Positions 12,249 to 20,104 of a stretch of DNA of 56,146 bases are shown piece after piece. Positions within the stretch are counted from its first letter, which is position 1; each line of letters starts with the position of its first letter. The DNA is from Gemmatimonadota bacterium. Its GTDB lineage: Bacteria; Gemmatimonadota; Gemmatimonadetes; Gemmatimonadales; Gemmatimonadaceae. The notes below the pieces were generated by a model that saw nothing but the letters and a program-made list of their open reading frames with translations, was not told where the DNA came from and made no database searches. The stretch spans positions 1-56,146 of the forward strand of contig JAJTGR010000066.1 of the NCBI GenBank assembly GCA_021299375.1, given 5' to 3'. Made by a program: the position numbers and the translations under genes.

Positions 12249-12658
12249 CACAGCGCCGGTTCGTCGGGTACCACGGCGGTGGCCTCGATCTCCACCACGG
12301 CGCCCGGCTCGATGAGCGCCACGACCTGCACGGCCGTCATGGCCGGATAGTGCCGGCCGAGGATCTCGCGGTACACCGCGCCGAGGGCGGCAGCATTCGC
12401 CAGGTAGTCGTGGCGATCGACCACGTACCACGTGAGCCGCACCAGATGCTCGGGGCCGGCCCCATCGCAGGCCAGGAGTTCGACGATGTTCCGGAGCGCC
12501 TGCCGAGCCTGCGACACGAAGTCGTCGCCGGCCAGCCGCTCGCTGGCGTCCCAGCCGATCTGTCCCGCCAGACAGATCAGCCGGCCACGCGCCGACATCC
12601 CGTTGGCGTACCCCCGCGGACGGGGCCAATCCGGCGGCTGCAACACACGCGCAGTCAT
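12248..12658 (-). CDS. RidA/YjgF family protein, arginine-less subgroup
   Basis: A 136-residue YjgF/YER057c/UK114-fold protein. The family core is visible in LICLAGQIGWDASERLAG, QARQALRNIVELLACDG, and the C-terminal MTAVQVVALIEPGAVVEIEATAVV. Classical RidA deaminases carry an Arg about seven residues before the IEIEA-like strand, binding the imine carboxylate; here that position is hydrophobic, so it is not an ordinary 2-aminoacrylate deaminase. In the operon it could hydrolyse or isomerise an enamine/imine CoA intermediate generated when the 2-amino group leaves the dearomatised ring, but that is inference. Start ATG 12658 overlaps the ligase stop by ATGA, and its own stop overlaps the next start in the same way. 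Confidence 0.85.
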   Translation of the reverse strand: MTARVLQPPDWPRPRGYANGMSARGRLICLAGQIGWDASERLAGDDFVSQARQALRNIVELLACDGAGPEHLVRLTWYVVDRHDYLANAAALGAVYREILGRHYPAMTAVQVVALIEPGAVVEIEATAVVPDEPAL

Positions 12659-14304
12659 CGGGTCTCCTTGAGGCGAAAGCGCTGCAGCTTGCCGGTCTCG
12701 GTCTTCGGCAGCTCGGCGACGAACTCGATGTGACGTGGATACTTGTAGGGCGCGATGGTGGCCTTCACGTGGTCCTGCAGCGCGCGCACCAGCAGCGCGT
12801 CGGGAGCCACACCGGGGTGGAGCACCACGAACGCCTTGACCGCCTGTCCACGCTCGACGTCGGGCACGCCGACCACCGCGCACTCCTGCACCGCGTCGTG
12901 CCGCAACAACGCGGCCTCCACCTCCGGCGCACCGATGTTGTAGCCGGAGGAGATGATCAGGTCATCAGTACGCGCCTGGAAGTACACGTACCCATCGTCA
13001 TCCATGCGGCAGGCGTCGCCGGTCAGGTTCCAGCCGTCCTGCACATAGGCGGTCTGTCGTTCGTCGGCGAGGTATCGGCATCCGGTCGGACCGCGAACGG
13101 CGAGCCGGCCGACCTGACCCGTGGGCACCGGCTGCAGATGGTCGTCGAGGATGGCGACCGTATAGCCCGGCACCGCGCGGCCGATCGCCCCCGGACGCAC
13201 GGCATCGCCGGCAGCGGCGATGAAGATGTGAATGAGCTCGGTGGCGCCGATGCCATCGAGCATCTCGATGTGCGTGGCCTCGCGCCACAACGTGCGCGTG
13301 GCGTCGGGAAGGGCTTCCCCGGCCGACACGCTGGCCCGCAGTGATACGGTGTCGAACCGGGCGGGCTCGCGGGCGATGGCCAGCGCCATGTGCCGATAGA
13401 AACTCGGCGCAGTGAACGTCACGGTGGCCCGCGTAGCCGCAATGGCTTCGAGCAACTGCTCGGGCGTCGACCGCTCGAGCAGCACCACGCTGCCCCGGGC
13501 CGCCAACGGAAAGCAGAGCAGCGCGCCCAGCCCGAAGGTGAAGGCGATCGGTGGCGTCCCGATACAGCGGTCGCGCGCCGTGAGCTGCAGCACCTGCGCC
13601 GAAAACCCCTGGCACATCGCCAGCACGTCGCGATGAAAGTGCAGGCACCCCTTGGGCACACCCGTGGTTCCCGAGGTGAACGCGATGAGCACGACATCGT
13701 CACTGGCCGTATCACAGGCGATGAACGGCGTGTCATGCCGGGCCATGGCCAGCTCCAGTCGGTCCGGCGCCTCGCCGCCCCAGGTGCGCAACACCTCGAC
13801 GCATGGCACCGCGCTCGCAGCGGTCGCGAGATCGTCCAGCAGCCGCGCATCGCAGAGCGCCGCCCGGCAGTGCGCCCGCTCGAGCACGACACGCAGCTCC
13901 GCGGCGCGCAGCATTGGCATGGTGGTCACGGCGACCAGACCGGCCTTCACCGTCGCCAGCCAGGCGATGGTCATCCAGCGGCCGTTGAATCCCCGCAGCA
14001 GCACCCGGTTGCCCGCCACCAGGCCGAGGTCCTGCACCAGCACATGCGCCAGGCGATCAACCTGCGCGGACAGCTCGGCGTAGGTCGTCTCTTCCCAGCT
14101 CCCGTCCGCCCGCGGTGTGACGAGCGCCACCGCGTTGCCATGCCCTTCGGCAATGGCGTTGTCCAGCAGCACGACCGCGACGTTCAGCCGTGGAGGGGCG
14201 TCGTACACGCCATCGAGCAGCAGCACGGGCCACTGTGCGGCGGGCGGCAGGTGCGCGCGCGTGAACGTATCGACGTGTCCACTGCGGTGCAGATGCTGGC
14301 TCAC
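12655..14304 (-). CDS. Aryl-CoA ligase (benzoate/2-aminobenzoate-CoA ligase family)
   Basis: A 549-residue AMP-forming acyl/aryl-CoA synthetase. The P-loop-like motif AFTSGTTGVPKG, the adenylation motif YVQDGWNLTGDACRMD and the catalytic lysine near the C-terminus (LPKTETGKLQR) are all present. Its N-terminus (FTRAHLPPAAQWP, then NVAVVLLDNAIAEGHG) resembles benzoate-CoA ligases, including 2-aminobenzoate-CoA ligase. It would activate an aromatic acid with ATP and CoA, the entry step of the pathway encoded by the operon. The start is a GTG at 14304, four bases after the stop of the acyl-CoA dehydrogenase; its stop overlaps the RidA start. Anthranilate is the favoured substrate because of the monooxygenase/reductase fusion and the RidA-like gene; salicylate or benzoate cannot be excluded. 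Confidence 0.88.
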   Translation of the reverse strand: MSQHLHRSGHVDTFTRAHLPPAAQWPVLLLDGVYDAPPRLNVAVVLLDNAIAEGHGNAVALVTPRADGSWEETTYAELSAQVDRLAHVLVQDLGLVAGNRVLLRGFNGRWMTIAWLATVKAGLVAVTTMPMLRAAELRVVLERAHCRAALCDARLLDDLATAASAVPCVEVLRTWGGEAPDRLELAMARHDTPFIACDTASDDVVLIAFTSGTTGVPKGCLHFHRDVLAMCQGFSAQVLQLTARDRCIGTPPIAFTFGLGALLCFPLAARGSVVLLERSTPEQLLEAIAATRATVTFTAPSFYRHMALAIAREPARFDTVSLRASVSAGEALPDATRTLWREATHIEMLDGIGATELIHIFIAAAGDAVRPGAIGRAVPGYTVAILDDHLQPVPTGQVGRLAVRGPTGCRYLADERQTAYVQDGWNLTGDACRMDDDGYVYFQARTDDLIISSGYNIGAPEVEAALLRHDAVQECAVVGVPDVERGQAVKAFVVLHPGVAPDALLVRALQDHVKATIAPYKYPRHIEFVAELPKTETGKLQRFRLKETR

Positions 14305-14308
14305 GGGG

Positions 14309-15499
14309 TCATCTCCGGCGAAAGGCCTTGAGCGTCTCGCGCCCGATCAGCAGGCGCTGCACTTCGCTGGCGCCCTCGTAGATGCGCAGGGCGCGGATGT
14401 CCCGGTAGAGCCGTTCCACCGGTTCACCCACCCGCACGCCGCGTCCGCCGTGCAGCTGCACGGCCCGGTCGATCACCTGCTGCGCCAGCTCGGTCGCCGA
14501 CAGCTTTGCCATGGCGGCCACGCCGGTGCTGCGTCCGGCCTGTGTGTCGCGGTGCCACGCAGCGCGGTAGGTGAGCAGTGCGCCACTGTCGACATCGGTG
14601 GCCATGTCCCCCAGGATCGCCTGGGCCAGCGGCTGCTCACCCAGCACCGTACCGAACATCGCGCGTCGGTCGGCGTGCTGCAGTGCCTCGTGCAGGGCCC
14701 GCCTCGCGAAGCCCGTCGCTGCCGCCGCCACGGACACCCGGAAGATGTCGAGTGTCCGCATGGCAAGGGCAAATCCCTCGCCTTCGGCGCCGAGGAGTGC
14801 CGTGTCAGGGATCTCGCAGGCGTCGAAGGTCAGCGTTGCCAGCGGATGCGGCGAGATCACCTCGAGACGTTCAGTGACGGACAGGCCAGGGGTATCCGCC
14901 GGCACGAGAAAGGCACTGATCCCCTTGCCGCCGACGCTGTCGGCCACGCTGCGCGCGAACACGCAGTAGAAGTCGGCGATGCCGCCGTTCGAGATCCACG
15001 TCTTCACGCCATCCAGGCGCCAGCCCGTCGCGGAGCGCGTGGCGCAGAGGCGCAGCGCGCCGGCGTCGGATCCGGCGTCGGGTTCCGAGAGGGCGAAGGC
15101 AGCGATGGCCTCGCCGGTCGCCACCCGCGGGAGCCACGTGCGACGTTGGGCATCGCTGCCGCCCAGTGTGATGGCGCCCGAGCCCAGCCCCTGCATGGCG
15201 AAGGCATAATCGGCGAGGCCGTCATGCATGGCGAGTCGTTCGCGGAGCACGCACAGCGCGCGCGAGTCGAGCGCGTCGAGCGCACCGCCCCATGCCGCGG
15301 GAACGCAGTAGCGCAGGTAGCCGCCGGCACCAAGACGCCGAACCCAGGCCCGACACGCCTCGTCCACCGTGAGAGGCGAGGGCGCCTCGGCCTCAAGAGG
15401 CGCCTCGCCCCAGGCCGCGGTGGCGTCGGCCAGCGCGGCGTCGAGCGCGCGGTGCGGCGCGTCGAAGAACGGCCAGTCCAGATGGGCGGCAGCGGCCAT
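14309..15499 (-). CDS. Acyl-CoA dehydrogenase
   Basis: A 396-residue flavoprotein of standard acyl-CoA dehydrogenase length. Family segments include AFALSEPDAGSDAGAL (FAD and substrate loop), TWISNGGIADFYCVFAR, and the C-terminal QLHGGRGVRVGEPVERLYRD followed by YEGASEVQRLLIGRE, where the catalytic Glu of short-chain enzymes is in the YEG segment. It oxidises an acyl-CoA to the 2,3-enoyl-CoA with FAD, passing electrons to ETF. The ATG at 15499 (MAAAAHLDWPFF) leaves a 2-base gap after the upstream crotonase stop. In the aryl-CoA operon it may oxidise a dearomatised ring or ring-opened dicarboxyl-CoA intermediate. Confidence 0.9.
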   Translation of the reverse strand: MAAAAHLDWPFFDAPHRALDAALADATAAWGEAPLEAEAPSPLTVDEACRAWVRRLGAGGYLRYCVPAAWGGALDALDSRALCVLRERLAMHDGLADYAFAMQGLGSGAITLGGSDAQRRTWLPRVATGEAIAAFALSEPDAGSDAGALRLCATRSATGWRLDGVKTWISNGGIADFYCVFARSVADSVGGKGISAFLVPADTPGLSVTERLEVISPHPLATLTFDACEIPDTALLGAEGEGFALAMRTLDIFRVSVAAAATGFARRALHEALQHADRRAMFGTVLGEQPLAQAILGDMATDVDSGALLTYRAAWHRDTQAGRSTGVAAMAKLSATELAQQVIDRAVQLHGGRGVRVGEPVERLYRDIRALRIYEGASEVQRLLIGRETLKAFRRR

Positions 15500-15501
15500 G
15501 G

Positions 15502-16350
15502 TCAGTGGCCCTCGAACACCGGCGTGGCCCGAGCGGCGAACGCCTCGAAGGCGCGCCGGAAGTCCTGCGTTCCCATGCACAGCGCCTGCGCCTGCGCCTC
15601 CATCTCGATCGCGGTCTCCACCGACACGTTCCACTCCTGCTGCAGCATGGTCTTCGTCATGCCATGCGCGAATGTCGGGCCTGTGGCCAGCGTCGTCGCC
15701 ATCGCGATCGCCTCGTCGAAGAGCGAGGCCGCCGGCACGAGACGGTTGTAGAACCCCCACCGCTCTCCCTCGGCCGCCGTCATCACGCGGCCGGTGTAGA
15801 GCAACTCGGCGGTCCGCCCCTGCCCGATGATCCGCGGCAACAGCGCGCACGCGCCCATGTCACAGCCCGCCAGGCCGACCTTCGTGAAGAGGAATGCCGT
15901 GCGCGCCTCCGGCGTCGCGAGACGCAGGTCGGATGCCATCGCGAGAATCGCCCCGGCGCCGGCACAGACACCATCGACCGCCGCAATGATCGGCTGCGGG
16001 CAGGCACGCATCGCCTTGACCAGGTCGCCGGTCAGCCGGGTGAACGCAAGCAGCTCGGGGATCGCCATCCGCGTGAGCGGCTCGATGATCTCGAACACAT
16101 CGCCACCGCTGCAGAAGTTGCCCTCGGCGCCACGCAGCACCACGGCCCGCACGTCGGAGGCATGGGCCATGGCGCGGAAGAGATCGCGCAATTCGGCATA
16201 CGAATCGAAGGTGAGCGGATTCTTGCGCGTGGGACGATTCAGGGTGATGACGCCCACCCGACCGTCGCCCTCCGTGTGCCAGGCGCAGTGCGTGGCCGCG
16301 AATGTCGCGAGGGGCCGGCGCATGGCGGTCATCGGATCGGGGTTGCTCAT
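15502..16350 (-). CDS. Non-canonical crotonase (enoyl-CoA hydratase/isomerase superfamily)
   Basis: A 282-residue crotonase-fold protein. The fold signatures are clear ([31 protein letters not shown] for the oxyanion hole; [20 protein letters not shown]). Both catalytic glutamates of hydratases are replaced: the GGGCEL position reads GAGAIL and the QPEI position reads FTKV. Instead an Asp occurs in [18 protein letters not shown], close to where dienoyl-CoA isomerase and 4-chlorobenzoyl-CoA dehalogenase carry their catalytic Asp. It is therefore unlikely to be a simple hydratase; isomerisation or ring-opening hydrolysis of the dearomatised CoA ester is a reasonable inference. ATG 16350 overlaps the MarR stop by ATGA. 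Confidence 0.88.
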   Translation of the reverse strand: MSNPDPMTAMRRPLATFAATHCAWHTEGDGRVGVITLNRPTRKNPLTFDSYAELRDLFRAMAHASDVRAVVLRGAEGNFCSGGDVFEIIEPLTRMAIPELLAFTRLTGDLVKAMRACPQPIIAAVDGVCAGAGAILAMASDLRLATPEARTAFLFTKVGLAGCDMGACALLPRIIGQGRTAELLYTGRVMTAAEGERWGFYNRLVPAASLFDEAIAMATTLATGPTFAHGMTKTMLQQEWNVSVETAIEMEAQAQALCMGTQDFRRAFEAFAARATPVFEGH

Positions 16351-16805
16351 TCGGTCGCTCCAGGCGTGACGAATTGCGACTTGATCTGGCCGAGGGTGGT
16401 GTACAACGCACTGCGCTCGTGGCGGCTCAAGGTGCGGAAGCGGGAGGCCACCCACTGCGCATGTGCACGCGCCATGCGCGCGAAGTGCCGGCGGCCGGCC
16501 GCCGTGAGCTGCACCACCGTGGCGCGCCGGTCCTCGGTGGCCACGTGCCGGATCACGTGGCCCTCGGCCGCGAGCGCCCGCACGAGCCAGGTGACGTTGC
16601 CACCGGTCGTGAGCGTACGTTCTGACAGCTCGCCCATGCGCAGTCCGTCGGGCGCGCGGTCGAGCTGCGCCAGCAGGTCGAAGCGCGGCAATGATGACCC
16701 GAACTCCCGCTTGAGCGCGCGATCGAGATCGCGCTCGACCAGCGTGGTGCAGCTGAACAGCCGCAGCCAGAGGCGGAGGGCATCGCGTTGCTGCCGGGCT
16801 GTCAT
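16347..16805 (-). CDS. MarR family transcriptional regulator
   Basis: A 152-residue MarR-type winged-helix protein. Dimerisation helices flank the HTH core ([20 protein letters not shown], then [19 protein letters not shown]), and the wing [16 protein letters not shown] is typical. Members controlling aromatic-acid operons usually repress and release DNA on binding the aryl-CoA or free acid. It is encoded inside the catabolic operon, with 4-base overlaps on both sides (SDR stop upstream, crotonase start downstream), so its level would rise with the pathway and give negative feedback. A candidate operator lies upstream of the first operon gene. Confidence 0.92.
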   Translation of the reverse strand: MTARQQRDALRLWLRLFSCTTLVERDLDRALKREFGSSLPRFDLLAQLDRAPDGLRMGELSERTLTTGGNVTWLVRALAAEGHVIRHVATEDRRATVVQLTAAGRRHFARMARAHAQWVASRFRTLSRHERSALYTTLGQIKSQFVTPGATE

Positions 16806-17602
16806 GACGCCACCGAACCATCAGCTGAGCCATCGAGAACCACGCACTGCCCCGTTGGTGCGCCAGGCGGCGCCGTGCACAGCACGAGCACCGCCGCCGC
16901 CACCTCGTCGACCGTCACGAGACGTGATTGCCCCGCCTCCGCGAGGATGGACGCCTCCGCCTCAGCCGCCGTTCGGCCGGTACGCGCCACAATGCGCGCC
17001 ACGGCATCGGTGACCAGTGCCGTGTCCGTGTAGCCCGGACACACGGCGTTCACGGCGACCCCGCGCGACGCCACCTCCTGCGCCAGCGATCGCGTCAACC
17101 CGAGCATGGCGTGCTTGGCGGCCGAGTAGGCCGTGATGTACGGCGCGCCGGCAAGTCCCGCGACACTGGCCACGTTGACGATCTGCCCGCGACCACGCTC
17201 CAGCATCGGCGGCAGCACCACCTGCACGGCATGCACGACGGCCATGAGATGTTCCGCCAGCATCCGCGAGAACAGCGCCGCATCGCTCTTGAGGAACGGC
17301 GCCGACACGGCCGACCCGGCGTTGTTCACCAGAATGTCCACGGGGCCGAACGCGGCCATGGCCTCGCGACACGCGCGCTGCAACGCGGAGGCGTCGGTGA
17401 TGTCCGCCACCACGACCGCGTGCGGACCCGACAGGGTGCGCACCACCGCCTCCGCCCGGGCGGCGTCGCGCACCAGCAACGTCACGCAGGCGCCGGCGGC
17501 TGAAAGCTGGCGGGCGATCGCCGCTCCGATGCCCCGCGCGGCGCCGGTGATCAGCGCGTGGCGGTCAGCCAGCGGATGCGCCGCCATGACGGCGGCGGTC
17601 AT
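16802..17602 (-). CDS. Short-chain dehydrogenase/reductase
   Basis: A 266-residue classical SDR. The NAD(P)-binding TGAARGIG is at residues 19-26, NNAG at about 93-96, and the catalytic S146, Y159 and K163 are in place (YSAAK). It probably oxidises a 3-hydroxyacyl-CoA or alicyclic hydroxy-CoA to the ketone within the aryl-CoA pathway; the substrate is inferred from context only. The start ATG 17602 overlaps the stop of the monooxygenase/reductase fusion, and its own stop overlaps the marR start, both by ATGA. Confidence 0.92.
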   Translation of the reverse strand: MTAAVMAAHPLADRHALITGAARGIGAAIARQLSAAGACVTLLVRDAARAEAVVRTLSGPHAVVVADITDASALQRACREAMAAFGPVDILVNNAGSAVSAPFLKSDAALFSRMLAEHLMAVVHAVQVVLPPMLERGRGQIVNVASVAGLAGAPYITAYSAAKHAMLGLTRSLAQEVASRGVAVNAVCPGYTDTALVTDAVARIVARTGRTAAEAEASILAEAGQSRLVTVDEVAAAVLVLCTAPPGAPTGQCVVLDGSADGSVAS

Positions 17603-19998
17603 GTCAGCTCCCCCTTCGGCGGGGCGGCATCAGCGGCCCCCGTCGTCGCGCCGGCCATCGCGCGCTCGCGTTCGATCAGGCGCTCCAACTGCGACTTGCC
17701 GGCCAGATACTGCACCGGCCAGATGGCGCCGCGATAGCCATGACGTGCCGCCTCGGTGAGTGTCCACGCCGGATTGGCCAGATGCGGTCGCCCGATGGCC
17801 ACCAGGTCCGCGCGCCCCGACGCAATGATGCCGGTGGCCTGATCGGCGTCGGTGATGGCACCCACGGCAATGGTGGCAATGCCTGCTTCCTGCCGGACCC
17901 GGTCGGCGAATGGTGTCTGCCACATGCGCCCGTAGACCGGCCGCTCCCGCTTCACCACCTGGCCCGCCGATACATCGATCACGTCGGCGCCGGCGTCGCG
18001 AAACAGTCGCGCCAGCGCGACCGCCTCGTCGTCGGTGTTGCCCCCCGCCACCCAGTCGTGCGCCGAGAGGCGCACGGACATGGGCCGATCGGCGGGCCAC
18101 ACCGCGCGCATGGCCGCAAAAACCTGCAGCGGAAACCGGGCGCGCGCGGCCAGGGCCCCACCGTAGGCATCGGGGCGATGGTTGGTGAGCGGCGACAGGA
18201 ACCCGGACAGCAGGTAGCCGTGGGCCGCGTGCAGCTCCAGCCAGTCGAAGCCGGCGTCGCGCCCCAGCTCCGTGGCACGCACGAATTCACTGGTCACGCG
18301 CGCCATATCCGCTTCGGTCATCTCGCGGGGTGTCTGCGAGATCCCGTCGAGATAGGGCAGCGCCGAGGCCGCCATCAGCGGCCACGCCCCCGACTCGAGC
18401 GGCTGGTCGATCCCCTCCCACATCGTCTTCGTCGCGCCCTTGGCGCCGGCGTGCCCCAGTTGCAGGCCGATGCGGGCCGGCGAGTGCTCATGCACGAAGC
18501 GGACGATGCGGGCCCACGCATCGCGGTGCGCCTCGGTCCAGAGGCCCGGACACACCGGTGTGATACGCGCATCGGGGGCCACACAGGTCATCTCGGTCAT
18601 CACGAGCCCGGCTCCGCCAGTGGCGCGCGCACCCAAATGCACCAGGTGCCAGTCGGTAGGCGTGCCGTCGGCAGCGGCGGAGTATTGAGCCATGGGTGAA
18701 ACGACGATGCGATTGGCCAGCGTGACCCCGCGGACCGTGAACGGCGTGAAGATGGCCGGCGGCGCAGGCTCGGCATCGTGCCCCGCGAGGCCGGCCTGAT
18801 GCGCGAACCACCGCTCGAACGCTGCCACGTAGGCGGGATCGCGCAGGCGCAGATTCTCGTGCGAGATGCGCTGCGAGCGCGTGAGCAGCGAGTAGGCGAA
18901 CTGTTCGGGCGCGAGGCGCGCATAGCGCTCGACATGCTCGAACCACTCGGTCGAATTGCGCGCGGCGTTCTGCAACTTGAGCACCTCGACCGCGCGTTCG
19001 GCCTGGTACGAGGCCAGCGCCGAGCGCAGATGGTCAGGGCGGGCGGCGATATCGTCACCCGCAAGCTGGCGATCGAGCGCAATGGCATCCTCGAGCGCCA
19101 GTTTGCTTCCCGACCCGATCGAGAAGTGCGCCGTGTGCGCAGCATCGCCGAGTAGCACCACCGGCACCTGCCGATCGTGTACAGGAAGCCAGTGTACCCA
19201 CTCGGCGCAGGTCACGCGAGGAAAGCGGATCCACTGCGCCGACCCGCGCAGGTGGGCGGCGTTACTGAGCAGCGGCGCCCCCCCGAGGATGTCGGCGAAA
19301 AGCGTTGCGCAGTACGCCCGCGACTCGACATCGGACATCTCGGCGAGGCCCGCACGCGCCCACACCGCCTGGGGTGTTTCGACGATGAACGTGCTGGTCC
19401 CCTCGTCGAACTGGTAGGCGTGGGCCTGAAACCACCCGGCGTCGGTCTCGCGGAACGCGAAGGTGAAGGCATCGAACGTCCGCGGCGTACCCAGCCACAC
19501 GAAGCGACAGTCCCGCACGTCGATGTCAGGGCGATAGGTGGCCGCAAATCGTTCGCGCAGCCGACTGTTGATCCCGTCGGCCGCAATCACCAGCGCGGCC
19601 CCTTCCTGCTCCACCAGACCCTCCAGCCCGCCGGCATCGGTTTCGGCTTCGAAGCGCAGCCGAACACCGACCTCGCGACAGCGGGCCTGGAGTATGGTCA
19701 GCAGGCGCTGTCGGCCGATGCCGCTGAACCCGTGCCCGCCCGAGCGTATCGTGCGCCCGCCGAAATGAATGGCGATGTCGTCCCAGCGGTGCAGCGCCCC
19801 GGCAATGGCATCGGCACTCTCGGGATCGGCCTCGCGGAGGTTGGCGACCGTCTGGTCGGAGAGCACGACGCCCCACCCGAACGTGTCATCGGGCCGGTTG
19901 CGCTCCACCACGGTGACCACCGCATCCGGCCGCCGGCGCTTGAGGAGCAGCGCCACATAGAGACCGCCGGGACCACCACCAACGACCAGCACGTTCAC
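17599..19998 (-). CDS. Flavin monooxygenase / old yellow enzyme fusion (2-aminobenzoyl-CoA monooxygenase/reductase or salicylyl-CoA 5-hydroxylase type)
   Basis: A 799-residue two-domain flavoprotein. Residues 1-400 are a class A FAD monooxygenase with GGGPGGLYVALLLKRR at 7-22 and the second FAD motif GDAAHTAHFS at 284-293. Residues 416-790 are an old yellow enzyme domain, starting FTPFTVRGVTLANRIV, with ELHAAHGYLLSGFLSP and the FMN-binding end AIGRPHLANP. This architecture is that of 2-aminobenzoyl-CoA monooxygenase/reductase, which hydroxylates at C5 and then hydrogenates the ring; databases often call it salicylyl-CoA 5-hydroxylase/oxidoreductase. It is the first gene of the operon. The start is a GTG at 19998 with GGAG 8 bases upstream. 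Whether the aryl substituent is amino or hydroxyl is not decided by sequence alone. Confidence 0.9.
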   Translation of the reverse strand: MNVLVVGGGPGGLYVALLLKRRRPDAVVTVVERNRPDDTFGWGVVLSDQTVANLREADPESADAIAGALHRWDDIAIHFGGRTIRSGGHGFSGIGRQRLLTILQARCREVGVRLRFEAETDAGGLEGLVEQEGAALVIAADGINSRLRERFAATYRPDIDVRDCRFVWLGTPRTFDAFTFAFRETDAGWFQAHAYQFDEGTSTFIVETPQAVWARAGLAEMSDVESRAYCATLFADILGGAPLLSNAAHLRGSAQWIRFPRVTCAEWVHWLPVHDRQVPVVLLGDAAHTAHFSIGSGSKLALEDAIALDRQLAGDDIAARPDHLRSALASYQAERAVEVLKLQNAARNSTEWFEHVERYARLAPEQFAYSLLTRSQRISHENLRLRDPAYVAAFERWFAHQAGLAGHDAEPAPPAIFTPFTVRGVTLANRIVVSPMAQYSAAADGTPTDWHLVHLGARATGGAGLVMTEMTCVAPDARITPVCPGLWTEAHRDAWARIVRFVHEHSPARIGLQLGHAGAKGATKTMWEGIDQPLESGAWPLMAASALPYLDGISQTPREMTEADMARVTSEFVRATELGRDAGFDWLELHAAHGYLLSGFLSPLTNHRPDAYGGALAARARFPLQVFAAMRAVWPADRPMSVRLSAHDWVAGGNTDDEAVALARLFRDAGADVIDVSAGQVVKRERPVYGRMWQTPFADRVRQEAGIATIAVGAITDADQATGIIASGRADLVAIGRPHLANPAWTLTEAARHGYRGAIWPVQYLAGKSQLERLIERERAMAGATTGAADAAPPKGELT

Positions 19999-20025
19999 GA
20001 GACTCGCTCCGTGGGGACAGCCTCC

Positions 20026-20054
20026 ACGGTACGGCCCATTGCTTCAAATATCAA
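20026..20054 (-). promoter_or_regulatory. Candidate promoter and MarR operator of the aryl-CoA operon
   Basis: Reading leftward from 20054, TTGATA, a 17-base spacer and TACCGT make a plausible though imperfect -35/-10 pair ending about 28 bases before the GTG at 19998. The -35 lies inside an imperfect inverted repeat, TTGCT-N6-ATCAA on the plus strand at 20039-20054 (4 of 5 bases pair). A 16-base AT-rich palindrome overlapping the -35 is where a MarR repressor would be expected. The evidence is weak but the position is right. Confidence 0.3.
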
Positions 20055-20104
20055 GGAAATGGCCGCCACGGCCGCAGGGTCGCCGCGTCCGGAGGGTGAG
20101 CCGG

